From the NCBI GenBank assembly GCA_932521035.1, contig OW051492.1, positions 6,510,001-6,574,000 of the forward strand: DNA of 64,000 nt, read 5' to 3'. The first letter of the stretch is position 1; each line of letters opens with the position of its first letter. The translations under genes and the position numbers were made by a program. The notes beneath the pieces are model-generated. The model was given only the letters and a program-made list of their open reading frames with translations, did not search any database and was not told where the DNA came from. This document shows positions 34,001-46,946 of this stretch, piece after piece. The stretch comes from Oscheius dolichura (Eukaryota; Nematoda; Chromadorea; Rhabditida; Rhabditidae).

Positions 34001-37000
34001 CCAATCAGGCCGACTGACAGCGTCTCCTGGTCAAACCTCCGGTACAGCGACTTCTAAACTGATGTCCGCTGCCCGTCAAGTCGGATCCGGAGTGGCTCAG
34101 CTAGTCTCTGCCAGCACATCTCACGACGAACAACACATCGGAGCTTCAGCTGTGGAGGCTGCTCAGGCGCTGAGAGTGTTCACCGGCGCAGTCAAGGAAG
34201 TCGTCGCTACGAGGAAAGACATCGAGCTGGACAGTCTGATCGTCGAGAGCAGGAGTGTAGTCCACGAGAGCGGACGGGTCTTCGACCGCGTCAGGGAGAA
34301 TGCCCCTCCTCCCATCCTGGCCGAATCGGCTAAACAAGTGTCCATTTCGCTGAAGAAGGTCATTGCCTGTCTTCCGGACACTCAACACGTGGAGAAGGCC
34401 ATCCACCAGATCAGAACCATCGGCACCGCCACCACTGTCCGCGAGCCTGATGTCCGCGTTGCCGCCAGTCGACTGGTGGAGTCCACCTCACATCTCCAAG
34501 CGGCAGTTAGACAGCCGAACGAATCAGAAGCCGTGGATGTGTTCGTCCGCTGTTATACCGACTTCCACACCAGTGCCATTGCCTCCATCAAGCAACAACA
34601 GGTCCCCATCCAGGAGAGAGCAGAACGACACGAAGAACTCGAGAATGTGAGAACTGAGGCTATCGAGCTACTCCAGAGGATGGCCACTCCCAGCGAAGCC
34701 AGCTACCTGTCCCAAACGAGCACCCATTTCACGGAGACCGTCAACCGATTCATCACCCATATGAGCTTTGAACATCCATTGGAGAAGGAGTGTGACGCCG
34801 CTTTGAGGAAACTTCACTCTATCAGACACCTCACGGAGCAGGCTACGGTCCCATTGAGCGAGAGCAGCTACTGGGACAGTCTGAGCACCATCACGGAGAA
34901 CTCGAGACGACTGGGAGATGCCATCACAGAGGTGGCCAGAGCCGTGAAGACGAATGACACCGCTAGAACTTGTGATAGCATTAGGTTTGTTTGGAGGGGG
35001 AGATATTTGTAAGGAACTATTTACAGATCGTATGCCAACACGATGTGCTCGATGACGGAGGCTGCCTCCCACAGTGCATACCTGGTCGGAGTGGCCCACC
35101 CGAAGAGTATCCGCGGACAACAGTCGATACTCGACGTTGGAGCTGTGAAGAAGAGCGCCCAGTTCGTGAGACAGATTGCCTCGAAGATTGAGGAGAACAA
35201 ATACACCCGCGACGAACTCATTGAGGTATGCTCATTTTAATATCCGGAGTAATAATAATGTTCAGGACGGAACCACCGTGGCGAAGCACACCTCCATGTT
35301 GGCCAACTTGTGTAGGAGTGCCTCCGAACGAGCTGTCAATGTCAACGTGAAGAAACAGTTCATCAACTGTGCCAAGGAGATCGCCAGCTGTACCTCCGAG
35401 CTGATCAATGCCGTGAAAGACCTCGACAAGCAGCGCAACTCCCATACCGAGTCCGTGTGCTCGTCGGCTGCCACGACTCTCAGACAGGCTGCCGAGAACT
35501 TGGAATCTTTTGTGGATAATCCGTCGTTCGCTGCTGTCCCTGCTCGAATCAATCCCGAGGGCCGTTCTGCCCAGATTCCCGTGCTTGCTTCTTCTCGTCA
35601 GATGCTCGACGCCAGTTGTGAGATGGTCTCTGCTATGAGACAGCTAGCCGGGCCGAGGATGGACGACACCGCCTGGCAGAGAGTCGCCGATCAGTCTCGC
35701 GTCGTCTCCGAGTCGATCAAGCGTCTTGTAACCAGCATCAACGACGCCACGCCCGGAGTCCTGGAACTGGAGAGGACCATAAAACAACTGGAGGGTCTCT
35801 TGTTTGAAGTCGATCAAGCAGCCATGGAAGCAGCCCAGAATCCTCCTCAACCAAACCCGGCCGAGGAGAAGAGAATCCACCAACACCTCCTCCACGTAAC
35901 ACAGGCCCTGGCGGAGAAAGTCAACTCGTTGAGGACTGCCGCCGTGGAGAAGGGAGAGGAACTGGGGCATTGCGCCGAGGAACACTGGGCCCTGATTGAG
36001 CCGCTGGCCATCTCTGCCTGTAGGGCTGCTGCTATCGCCTCGGACAGTAGACGGCAAGGCGAGCTCTTCAACCAGTGCAAGACGGTCTTGGAGGCCGAGC
36101 TGGCCCTGATGACTGCATGTCTCAACTCGAGAGGAAACCCCGCGGCCAGTGAACATCACAGAGACGTGGACGAGTTCTCCGCCCAGTTGAAGGACGCTCT
36201 GGCCGAGCTCCGTGGTACCATCAACCGTATCTCTTCGGAGCAGGGAACCATCCAGGGGCTCGTGGAGACTATCTCTCACAGCATCGCCAGTTCTGACGTG
36301 ACTCCTCCCGCTGCCGAGGGAAGCTTCGCCGATTCCCAGACGAGGATGACGCAGCACTTGGAGGCCATCAGGAGCACAGCCACCGACATTCCCTTCGCCG
36401 AGGCCGAACGACTCAACAACCTCGTCCTCCAACTGAGCGAGAACTACCGAAACTTCGTGGTCGATTCGAACCAAGCCGTGAAGCTGATCAACTCGCCCAA
36501 TCTGGGACAGAAGCTGAAGGTGGCCGGACAGAAACTGGGAACCGCCTGTATCGACACGGTACGAGTAGCCGACATCAGGAAGAAGTACCCCCAGGATCAG
36601 CAGACCCAACGCGAGCTGGCCGATAGATCGAGAGTGGTCATTGAACGCGTCGATGAGGTGCTGGCTGCCCTCCACGAGGGAAGCAGGGGAACTCAGGCGT
36701 GTATCAACGCGGCCAACACCGTTTCCGGAATAATTGGAGATCTCGACACGACCATTTTGTTCGCCACCTCTGGTTCTTTGAACCCCAGTGAAGCCAAGGA
36801 CTTCAGTGCTCACAGAGAGGCCATCCTGAAGACTGCCAAGGCTCTGGTGGAGGACACCAAGGCCCTCGTGGCTGGAGCTGCCAGTAACCAGGAACAACTA
36901 GCCGTGGCTGCCCAAAACGCCGTCAGGACCATAGTCAACCTCTCGGATGCCGTGAAGAACGGAGCGACCTCTCTGTCGGCCGACAACCAAGGAGCCCAAG

Positions 37001-38743
37001 TGATGGTCATACACAGTGTCAGAGACGTCTGCAGTGCCTTATCCATTCTCATCCAAGCCACCAAGAACGCCGTCGGAAGATCTCTCCATGATCCGGCTAT
37101 GAACAACTTGAAAGAGGCTGCCAAGACCATGGTCACCAATGTTACGAGTCTGTTGAAGACTGTGAAGAGCGTCGAGGACAAGCAGAACCAAGGAACCCGT
37201 GCCCTGGAGGCGGCCATTGAGGCCATTGGGCAGGAGATTGGTCACTATGACCGGGAGGCCGGAGAGAATCTGCCCGGAACTAGTACCATTTCCCCGGATG
37301 CCCTGGCCATGTCTGGCCAGAGAGTGGCCGAAGTTGCTCACCGCGTTGTCGGGGCGAGCCAGTCTATGACCCAGGATGATGTCATCGCAGCAGCCAATAT
37401 CGCCAGAGCTGCCGTCGCAGACGTACTCACCGTGTCCCGGGCAGCCGCCGCCAACTCCGAAACAACTGAGGGCCGCTACAGGATCCTCGACTGCGGGCGA
37501 GATGTCGCCATGCAGGTGATTCAAACTTTTATTTCTTGTAAACCAAAGACTTTTTCAGCTCCGTGGCCTGATGGTGACTCTTCACAACGTACTCCGAACA
37601 GGCGAAGTCTCCCATCGTCAATTACTGGCCGACGCCTCTCGCGCCGTGGCCAAATCAGTCCGCGATCTCGTCGGCTGCTCGGAGCTGCTTCGAGGAGACG
37701 AGTGGGCCGAGGCTGACGTCATCGCCAACGCCACGGCCGGAGCCGAAAAGGAACTGCTCGTAGCCGCAAATTCAATCCAACAAGCCTCTGTCAAACTAGC
37801 CGAATTGAGGCCAAGGCATCAGCCGACAGAGGTACACATTCTGCTCTCTCTTGCTAAAATATCCTCCTCCCCTCCCATCCCTTCCCTCGATCAGCCGAGC
37901 TTTGATATGTCTGGTATTCTTGGGTTTATATGCATAACTAAGATATATTAGACATATCGAAGGTCGTCGGTCTCTGTCGTCCCCTTTGCTCCTCCCTCCA
38001 AAATACTTTAAACTCTCTCTCTTGTCCTAATTATCCGTGTACTTTTAGCTGCAAACCGAGCCAAAGGACACCTTCGACGGGCAAATTCTCCACGCGGCCA
38101 CCTCCATAACCAATGCCGTTCACACGCTCGTCAAGGCGGCTTCAGTAGCTCAGAGAGAGCTTATCGCCCAAGGTAGCTCTCCCCCAAAACTCATCCTAAA
38201 TGAACTAGTAGGTCGACTGGAGCCATCTTCCCGTGGAGGAGACGACTACCAGTGGTCGGAGGGACTCATCTCCGCAGCCCGATTCGTCGTAGCCGCCGTA
38301 CACCAGCTCTGCGACGCGGCGAATGCTCTCGTCCAGGGACAGTCCAGCGAGGAGAAACTCATCAGCGCTGCCAAGCAAGTGGCCAGCTCGACGGCCCAGC
38401 TGCTGATTGCTTGTAATGTGAAGGCGGATATTGACAGCCAGGCGAGGAAGAGACTACAAGCAGCGGGACACGCAGTGAAGACATCCACTGAGAGGCTGGT
38501 CGAAGCCGCGAGACACGCCGTCATCCAGGACGAGAGGAATATTATAATCGCCGATAGGATGGTACACGGCATTGCTCAGGTATTGACACTTTATAGAGAA
38601 CATGAAAGAATGTTTAGGTGATGGATGCTCAGGAGCAGGTGGCGAGGAAGGAGAAGGAGCTGTTCGAAGCCCGCCAGCAGCTGGCCACTATCCACAAGGC
38701 CCGCTACGAGAGGGACGAGAGGAGTGGCTCCCCCAACGAGTGA
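28043..38743 (+). CDS. tln-1: Talin, integrin-actin linker
   Basis: Talin couples integrin tails to F-actin and vinculin at muscle attachments and focal adhesions. The frame runs from [14 protein letters not shown] (28043) to a C-terminus ending at TGA 38741-38743. FERM head: F0/F1 with [18 protein letters not shown]2 with [15 protein letters not shown] [17 protein letters not shown] and [21 protein letters not shown]3 with [18 protein letters not shown]. The helical rod follows, with vinculin-binding helices, then a C-terminal I/LWEQ/THATCH domain ([20 protein letters not shown]). Early exons: 28043-28175, 28493-28749, 28790-28941, 28981-29170, 29214-29317, 29840-30009, 30181-30844, 31033-31324, 31365-31529. 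A 751-nt intron follows; later exons are large. Length and domain order match full-length talin. An alternative terminal exon is annotated separately. Confidence 0.95.
33224..33298 (+). CDS. tln-1: Talin alternative terminal exon (short isoform)
   Basis: Inside the intron 33125-33521, an acceptor (GAGCTTCAG, ending 33223) opens in phase 0, matching the upstream exon end (NASK at 33124). It encodes [20 protein letters not shown] then LRTR and TGA at 33296-33298. A canonical AATAAA follows 50 nt later. This would give a talin with the head and part of the rod but no C-terminal actin-binding module. A second acceptor at 33213-33215 would give a 15-residue basic tail. Frame, acceptor and poly(A) signal are visible; isoform use is inferred. 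Confidence 0.5.
   Translation, partial: KERKRTETTEQLLVDDTHTILRTR
33349..33354 (+). terminator. Intronic poly(A) signal AATAAA within talin
   Basis: The hexamer lies 51 nt after the stop of the alternative talin exon and is followed within about 60 nt by GT-rich sequence (CGTGTGCCGTGTCTCC), the usual layout of a cleavage/polyadenylation site. The main transcript must read through or splice across it. Confidence 0.5.
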
Positions 38744-38874
38744 ACTGTTATTCTTTTTTGATTGTTAGCTTCATGGTGCCTTATTTATTTTACTTAATTT
38801 GTACATGGCTTGCTCAGCATATAAGTCGAACTGAACATATCTCTCTATCTCCATCGGTAACACAAATAAATCTA

Positions 38875-38880
38875 TTGCCT
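38875..38880 (+). terminator. Talin poly(A) signal AATAAA
   Basis: A canonical hexamer 132 nt after the talin stop codon, in AT-rich 3' UTR. It is followed by the convergent receptor gene ending at 39048. Confidence 0.55.
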
Positions 38881-39047
38881 TCTGCCATACTCTATCATGT
38901 TTCTAGAAGAAGATTTGGGAATTTGGAAGTTTATGACTACTAGAATATTTCACAGAAATCAGCATAAATTGAACACCTAAAAGAACGGCTCAATTTTTAT
39001 ATTTGAGTGGGGAGATCAAAGAACCGGAAGATGGTGAAGAGGACAGG

Positions 39048-40352
39048 TTAGACCCTTGTCTCGATGTATTCCGTACTGCCGGGTAAAAAGAAGGCCGGGC
39101 TTTCGTCGACCAGCTCGATAGCCGCAAGAGACGGCGCTTTCTTTAACTAAAAGAGATTATTCTCCTCCCCTTGGTGGGGTTACCTGACTATCGGTTGTTT
39201 TCCTCTTCAACTGTACTCTCGGTGGGGATCCACAATGGAACAAGGCTCGTCTGAAAGGTTTTAGGCAGGCCACCGTGGCTGCAGCGTCAATTAAAGGACA
39301 AACGGCCGTGAGCAGATGTACTGACAAGGTGCTACTCCACTCGTTCGGGTGGAGTTCGTCGCGTGTCCCAAAGAGCATCGAGACGAAGAGGGGAGAGAAG
39401 AAGATCAGAGGGGCGATCGCCTGGAAACGTGTCTCCCTTACTGGAATATCCTCACTTGGATACAGATGGCAATGAGGATCCCTTTCTGTCTCTGGATGAC
39501 GAGCTGGGAGACGCTGCCTCTGACGTTTTGCTGACTTTTCCAAACGAATATCAGCAATTTGCAGACACACAACTGTAATTAGAGGTGTTTACCGGGCCGT
39601 CGCCTGCTGACTGACTATGGCCACCGGGTAAGAAACGAGGGGGCAGAGAAGGAAGAACGAGGTCTGGAGGACATCCTTGACTTTTAAGAAATGACTAGTC
39701 AGGGTACACACTATGACATTTTTCTCGTTTAGTCTGAATAGAAGGGAAAGGGAGGGGAAGGGGGACAGACTTCTGTAAGGCGGGGGGCGAGAAGCGAACG
39801 AGGTCCTCGTATCCGGTGCCGGGAAATTGATTGACGAAGAAGAGGAAGAGGAAGGGGACCACGTTGGGGATGATGGCTGGAAGGAAGAGGATTAAATGGG
39901 AATTGAAAAGGGGATACCGATAACTGTCCACAGCTTGGCATTTGTCGGGGCGAAGCTTCTCCAACAAATGGCGCATGCCCTGTTCAGCGGGACGAGGCAG
40001 ATACAGAGGACAGAAGCCTCGAGTTGCCGGAAGTAGAGGACTTCGTAGAGGAGGGAGCAGAGCCACGGACGGCCCTCCATCCATGGGTTGGCCGACACAA
40101 TCACCTGCAGTTCGCTCAACGCCGGCCAATGCATGGCACCGGGCATCAGGAGGAGCTGGCTCGTACTGAGGAGGACATTCGTAGCACTGGATCCCAAGAA
40201 GACCCATTTGAATTCGCCTCTGTGGATGTATTTGAGGGAGGATACAAATATTCGAACCTGACGAATCGAAGACTAGCGAGGATGATGAATGTGTTGAGGC
40301 AGATGCTGAGAACTCCGACAGTGAGATAGTAGACAAAGGAGAACGAGGGCAT
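39048..40352 (-). CDS. Seven-transmembrane G-protein-coupled receptor, nematode type
   Basis: Exons read from ATG 40352 (MPSFSFVYYLTVGVLSICLN, helix 1) through LGSSATNVLLSTSQLLLM (helix 2), LCSLLYEVLYFRQLEASVLC (helix 3), IIPNVVPFLFLFFV (helix 4), TSFFLLCPLVSYPVAIV (helix 5), APLIFFSPLFVSMLFG (helix 6) and SVHLLTAVCPLIDAAATVAC (helix 7). The tail ends AFFLPGSTEYIETRV. Introns are about 37-45 nt. The layout is that of rhodopsin-like receptors of the Srsx/small-family kind common in nematodes. The usual DRY after helix 3 is NRA here. The ligand is unknown. The join in the third cytoplasmic loop is uncertain. The gene starts 268 nt downstream of the CABIN1-like stop on the same strand. Confidence 0.72.
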
Positions 40353-40620
40353 CCGACTCGAATGGCTCCAATCAGAGCTCCTTTGCCTCGTCTTCCGGTT
40401 GCCCTCGTTAGAGAACGAAAAGACGAGCTGTGGGATTATTGACAGGCACGAAGAGGGAAGCTTAATTACAGGTGGGAGGAAATGATTCGGCCCTCGGCCG
40501 GCGGATGATGTCAGTTTTGGTCTCCGCCTCACAAAGACACAGTTTTATTACAAACAATACCCGTAAAATAAGAAAACGAGAAGAACCGGAGATCGGAAAT
40601 AGTATGCACAAGGAGGAGGA
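40353..40620 (-). other. Spacer between the CABIN1-like gene and the receptor
   Basis: A 268-nt same-strand spacer. On the minus strand an AATAAA (40544-40549) lies about 70 nt after the CABIN1-like stop, and the receptor start follows about 190 nt later. The spacing would suit a nematode operon, though a separate promoter is equally possible. Confidence 0.4.
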
Positions 40621-43600
40621 TCAAGAAGAGATGCTCTGTATCAGGGCACTTTGTACCAATAGCTGGACTGCCTGGAGGGTGGATGCCGGCAGCTGGGGCG
40701 GCACGGAGGGGGCCATGCCTACGGAAGCCGTCTTCTTTGGCTGGCTGTCCACGTCAGCCATAAGCATCTTCCGCTTCTGCAACTCTCATGGCTCCTCTGT
40801 ATAAAAAGTGTACGTACCCTGCCCGGTTTCTTGGCCATTTCATCTCGGAGATTCTGTTGTTCCAACAATTTCCCGAGGTCTCCCACCTTCGGCTGGACTA
40901 TCTTCTGGAACAGGCCCTTGAACGTACTCATCTGGGCGCAGTTTCGATATCTAAAGATCAGTTCCTATTTCATTTCCCTAATTTATCGCTCACTTTTCCA
41001 TTTTCTGCCATATTCTGACGATTTCCGTCGTGTAATGTTTCGGGCTGTGGGGGGCGGCAGTGAGCGATTTGTCCAGGATCTGGAGGATGATCCTCAGGAA
41101 GGTGTGCCTCATCGGGCCGCTGATATGTGTCCTGAACAACTCATTTCCTCGATGACACAAAGTGAACATACTCGTCATTCTCCCCCAATAACGTAACCAA
41201 CGTCTGAAGGAGCTGAAGCATCGAGGGAAGATCCTTCTCCAGTAGGAGGACTCGCAACAGAAGGGCCGTACTCCTCTCCACGTGGAACTCGTATGACCCG
41301 GAGCGAGTTATGTCGGCCGAGGAGATGTCGATAAAGTTCTAAACGGGCTGTTTATATAGGAACAAGAGCCAACATCGAAGAAGCCGTCCTCCTTCTTCCT
41401 CCTTCTGAATACTCCTTTCAGCAGCTGTTCCAGTGCCTTGGGATAGTTCTTCTTGTCCAGTTCCATCTCGGCCAGTCGATGGGCCGCTTTATGGTGGGGG
41501 AAGCGTTCGTATACCAGCTGGACAGGATTCTAATTTTTTGACCGGATTACAAGAATACCTCGAATGCCTTGTAGCACATGTTCCACAGCTCGTCCACGAG
41601 GTCGACGATGTTCAGTGTGGTGTTCAACATCAGTTCGATGTCCTCGCCACTGACAATGTCCCTGTCCACCTGGACACACATTCTCAGGACGACGTCGTGG
41701 ATCTCCGGACTGGAGCGGAACAGAGAGTTGGAACTCTTGACGACTTTGTGATAGCGAAAAGCTCTCGCGTAGGATAGGAGGGCCAGTAGGGTATCCTCGT
41801 CGGGGTCGGGTCTAAATATAGAGACTTGTAAGAAATAGACAAAAGTGTCCCACGTGTCCCTGAGGTATTTCCAGATGGCGTTATGCAGTTGATAGTGTAG
41901 TTCGACCGGTTCCAGGTTGGCCTGTTTCTTGAGGTTAATCTTCAAGGGATACCAGAAGAAATCGCCCAGTTCACAGCTACAGGCAGCCTCGAAGAAATGG
42001 TCCACGACCTAGGACATCGGTAAAAATAGAGGAGAGGTTCTCACCTTGACGGTGTCGATTTCTTCTGCTTTGGCGTGTAATTTAGCCAGGAAGAAGAACG
42101 AGAGCCACTGATATTCCTCGACTTTGTTGTCAACGGGGGGCAGCTGGACACACAGTTCGAAGTGTCGCTTGGCCTCCTCTCGGAGCTTCGTGATCAGGGA
42201 ACGGTGCCTGTGGAGGTAGTGGTCAGCCGGTATCTGAAGAGGGTCTAGGAGAGGAGAGAGGACACCTTACCCTTTCCATGTGCCTCTTGAAGACGGTGGC
42301 CGTCTGATAGAGCGAGTTGGCCAGCTGGAAGTGCAGGAGACCGAGACTCTCGTCGATATGGATACCCATCTGGAATGGAGCATTAAAGAGGAAAAGGACG
42401 GGCATACTCTGTAGGGCATGGTTCGGTACTCCCACTGCTTGAACATCTGGTCCTCGTCCAGTTTGAAAAGCTCGCAGATCATCGTGTGGGCCAGCATCCC
42501 CCAGGCGGAGGTCGTCGCCGGATTGGACTTGGTGGCCCGTCCACTCGTCAGGAACAGCTGACAGTAGATCTTGTTCTCCTCCATTGAATTTTGCCTGTAG
42601 CTGGACAGAGCCATCACGTACCAAATCGACGCCTGCAGTTCGCTCTCCAAGGTGCCCACTACCGGCCAGACGAGGCTAAATACATGAAATGTACCAGTAA
42701 GACAATGACTCACCCATCGTTGATTTCTTCCTTCTTCGTGGCCTTCAACCACTTCTTGAACTCTTCGAGAGTTGTCTTCCTCTCTTCCGACACTTCGATG
42801 ACTTCCGGGAACTTGGACAGGATCAATTCGGGGACATCGTGACCAAGTCTCTCCTAAATATTATAATTTAGAGTATAAATAAATTAAAGTACCTTATCCT
42901 CAAAGAGGGGAAGGGGTCGAGGCATGGCCAAAGTGAGGACAGGCGCAGCCAACTCGGAAGAGGGCGTGACGGCCGGCCGGTGGTGGTGGTCGTTCATCTG
43001 CTTCCTTCTTTTTGAGAACCGCCTAAATTTGGTATCTTTGTCCTCTCCTTCGCTTCCTACCCAAAGGCGCAGTGGAGACACTGGGCGATCTCCTCGTCGG
43101 CATTGCACAGGATCCAGGCATTCTCCTTCCTCATTAGTATCTTCAACAGCTCCTCATTCTCGTATATTTTGGCCAGTTCCTCGATCATAAATATGATGAA
43201 TTCCCCGTTATTTTCGGTAGTGCAGTGTCCCGTTGGCCCGAGTGCCTCGTGTGCCTTCATTAGCAACTCGAGGGACAGGAGAGGAAGGGCGTCGTCGTGA
43301 CTCGACGCGGTCAAGGTGGAGATGTAGGCGGTGGAGACGGGTCCCTCGATCGCCCGGACAATCTCGTGGAGCTTCTTCCAGTACATCCAGTACGTCTGCT
43401 TCTTGTCGACGAGATGGCAGAAGAAGAAGCCCAGCGAGGAGAGGGCAATGATACTGACCGAGTCCAGCTGGATCTTCGAGCACCAGCCCATGATCCTGGG
43501 CAGCATGCCGTTGAGTTCCGTCTCGTTCGAGAGGTAGTGGGAGATGACGCGGCAGAGGAGGTCGGTGGCCTCCTCGTACCTCTCGGTGGCGAAGAGCGAG

Positions 43601-46328
43601 TTGAACCAGTAGTTGAGCATCACGGGCACCTCTACCTCCTCCAGGGTACTGAACTCGATGTCCGAGCACATTATCTTCACCACCTGAACATTCCCTATAT
43701 AAAGAAGGAAGGGGCCGAGGCATACCTCCTCGTGCATATTGAAGTCCCCGTAGAGCTTGATACTTCTGACCCGCTCGACCTTGGCCACTTTCTCCCTCAA
43801 CAGGTACACGTCGTGCAGGGAGATTCCCCCATTCCCGGTCATCAACACCTCGTTCTCATCCAGCGCCCCCTCAATCAAATCCAAATATTCCAATCTAAAA
43901 ATACGTACAAATTAAATAAAGATACGGTACTTTGTATTCTCCGTTGTAAAAGAGCGGGCACAGTTCCAGGCGTACCGGAGTGCCAGCCAACGGTCCGGCC
44001 ATTCGAACTCCCCGTGGTGCCAGCGGGTCGCGTAGTCCCGTCCCTGCTCGTCTCCTGCAACCTCTTCCTTATATAACTAATTCTCTCAAAACATACCCAG
44101 ATCGTCCATCAGTACGTGTAATTTGAGATATTTTTCCTCGTTGAGGTCGCTGCACATCCGGTTCAGACGTCGATACAGCTGGATCATGACCTCGCGGAGA
44201 TGCTTCGGCAGGGCTCCCATTACTGGACAAACCTCGGCCAAATTTAGGAGAATCACGTCTAAAAGAGTCAAGTCTACAGAAGGAAACAGCCACCAACCAA
44301 TGATATCCCGGATGACCCACGACCGATCCATGAGTTCCTGGCGGATGAGCGAAAGGAGGAAAGTCTCGCTGACGGACTCCAGGGGGCCGACGGGTGTCGG
44401 GGCTCTTGTGGAATGGGCCGGATTGAAGAGGGGCAAAACATAAGGACATTGGAACTTGAGTCGAATGGATATCTGGAAGGAATAGGTTACAGTCGAAAAT
44501 AAAAGAGATAACCTCAGTGGAAGGGAGGGAATGTTGGGGCTCCTCGACGGATGGAGGCATCGAGTTGGCGGTGTCCGGCGTCGCCCCCCACCTCTCCATC
44601 ATCCGGGCCGACTTCCTCCTGTCTGCCAACAAATTCCTGGCCATCGAAGTCGAGTCCTCTTCCTCGTCCTCCCTTTCTTCCACCTAAACTGATTTTTTAA
44701 ACAGAAACAGTAAGGTACTCACAGCAGCAAGGAGGCATTCAGTGACCTCAAGTATGGAGATGATGTCCTCGACAGCTTCGACCGAGTCCAAGTAGATCTG
44801 ATGGTTGTCCCATCGCCGGAAATGGATCTTCTGTCGAGCTAGCTGAATCGACTCTATCTGCCCAGTTAACAAAAGAAACCTACATTCGAGTAGCACTCGA
44901 TCCTGTCGTAGAGGTCACAGAACAACGTGCAGACTGTTTGAAGTCTGAATGCCCAGTACTAGAGAATACGTAAAGATTACCCCTGCTCGAAGTCGATGTC
45001 CACTTCCGTCGGCTCGTATGACTGTGGCTTGAGTTCCTCCCTCGGCCGGCTGTACTTCTCCTCGGCTATCCTCAGTCTCTCTTCCATCTAAACCACTCAG
45101 TCCCTGCCCCCAACCGACCCAACCTCTCGCTTGTCCTGTTCTGTCAGTGGCACTTGGAACTCGCTGAAGTGGCGGTCTTCTTGGAAGAGGTCGTCATGGT
45201 ATTCCCTGGAAAAGTAAAAGGAACGGGGACAGAGGGACTACCTGAAGTGGTCGTTGATACTTCGGATCTTCTCCTTGAGGTAGACGAACTTCTTGTTCGA
45301 GTGGCCCTTGTCCATGTCCATCTTTATGTACTCTAAGCAGGCTGAGAAATGGTAAGACCAGCAACCAAGAGGACTGACCGTGGTACTCGCCGGTCAGGTA
45401 GAAGACGGAGATGAGAGCGTCGTATCCCTCGTCGGACTCGGCCCGCTTGAAGGCGTACTTGGCCAGGGATGGGTCGCCCTTCTCGAGGGAACACAGCCCC
45501 AGGTCCAACCACAGGGAGGAGTTGTTGTTCGGGGACAAGGAGAGCACCTGAAGAGTCTGGCCTTCGAGGGGGACGAGGCTACCTGGAGCAGGTGACCCAT
45601 CTGGTTGTCCTTGTCCAGAGAGACGAGGTTCTTGTGGCAGCCGACGAACAGACGGGCCATCTTCGACAGCCTGAAGGTGTTCTTTGTCACCTGGCGACAG
45701 TCTCACTTGTCGTCGTGTTCCACTTCCCATTTGATGTTCTCCTGGTGAAAACACGAGACCATCGGGTTCTGGAGGACCTTCTCGAAGGCCTTCCGGGCCA
45801 TCTTCCGTCTCCCGGCCAACATGTCGTCTAGCCCCACGTGGAAATCACGGAGAACGGCCGCCTCCTGGAAAATTCTTTATGGCGAGAAAGTGGGACAGAC
45901 TCACATTGGCCTCTTGAGATGGCTGGATAACATTTTCCTCGTCGAAAGAGTCCCAGACGGAGTCATCCCCGTCCTCCTCCTCCTCCTCTTCGCTCTCGTC
46001 TTCGTCTTCCTCGCTTTCGTCCTCGTCCTCCTCCGATTCCAAACTCTCACTGCCACTGCCGCCTTCCCCCTCGTCCTCATCTTCGTCCTCCTCGTCGTCT
46101 CCCTCCTCTCCATTCGCTTCTTCTTTCTTATTTTTTTCCTTGTCGTCATCTTCTTTCCCCTTCTTCACAATCTAAATAGATACTTTCCAATAGATAAGAA
46201 CTTTTTCGAACCTCATCCGAACTGGAGACATCGTCACTGACGTCGATGATCTCGTCGTCGTCTAGATCAGAATCGCTGTTCAGGACAATTTCATCGGGAA
46301 TATTCGTGGATGTGGATGCTTTGTCCAT
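40621..46328 (-). CDS. CABIN1/HIR3-like subunit of the HIRA histone-chaperone complex
   Basis: CABIN1/Hir3 is the large TPR scaffold of the HIRA complex that deposits histone H3.3 outside S phase. The first exon starts MDKASTSTNIPDEIVL, then comes a very acidic Glu/Asp tract (about 45845-46165). TPR units follow: HVGLDDMLAGRRKMARKAFE, then SSLWLDLGLCSLEKGDPSLA with KYAFKRAESDEGYDALISV and CLEYIKMDMDKGHSNKKFVYL. This order matches CABIN1 residues around its DVNLWYKIGHVALRL repeats. Further helical repeats run for about 30 exons. The last exon reads KRKMLMADVDSQPKKTA to LIQSISS. Introns cluster around 40 nt. CABIN1 homology is clear in the TPR part; the calcineurin-binding tail is not evident. 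The acidic tract is unusually near the N-terminus. Confidence 0.78.
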
Positions 46329-46946
46329 TGCTGAAAATGCCTGGAGAATACTTTTCTGGCCTGTATCCTGAAGCGAAATAGGGGGAATAGAATTTGAAAG
46401 CGAATTGCTCAAAGCGTCAGGGCGGAGTTCTAGTATCTATAAGCGGGGATAGCAATAGGGAGACGCGGAAATCACTAGCTTATAAATTGTACATTGAAAA
46501 TTGGTCCTTCCTTCTGAAAGGATATTTTGAATGTTTCCCTTATTTTTCCAAACTTTGAGACATACCGTAACTTATTTATTGGACGCAGTCACGTACCGCC
46601 CAATCCCCGCTTATTTTGAACCTCCGCAAATTGTTAGCCACAACTTCTTGCTTTTTGCTGGTTCCCTGTAAAAGCTATATCATGGCATTTCTGACAACAA
46701 GCATGTTTATTTATTGCCAAGTCTGCCAACTTTAGAAGATGGAAAATATCTCTTTATATAATTAGCAGACCGTATTGTTTTTATTTTCGAATATCAATTA
46801 GTTGCCATAGTGACCAGCTTGAGTGCTCATCTACATGGGGTTATCACTATAAAAAATTAGGAATCAGAACAAATTCATGGTTCTTTTCTTTTTTTTAATC
46901 GTTTCTTGTTTCTAATTTGTTAATACTATTGTTGTTGTAGACTGCA
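46329..46946. other. Divergent intergenic region, CABIN1-like / acinus
   Basis: AT-rich spacer between divergent starts. No gene is seen. It marks the change from GC-rich (left) to AT-rich (right) DNA. An upstream minus-strand reading extends the CABIN1-like frame to about 46412 without an ATG, with a CCTGGAG/CTCCAG acceptor-like site near 46339, so a 5' UTR intron is possible. Confidence 0.35.

Noticed and set aside
35644-36897. Minus-strand 417-codon open frame inside talin
   Set aside because: It is the antisense shadow of a large GC-rich talin exon; the plus-strand protein is clearly talin.
43297-44076. Plus-strand 259-codon open frame inside the CABIN1-like gene
   Set aside because: Antisense shadow of conserved minus-strand exons; residue pattern matches a reverse-complement artefact.
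45821-46240. Plus-strand hydrophobic 139-codon open frame resembling a membrane protein
   Set aside because: The Val/Leu/Phe-rich residues come from the antisense of the Glu/Asp codons in the CABIN1-like acidic tract.
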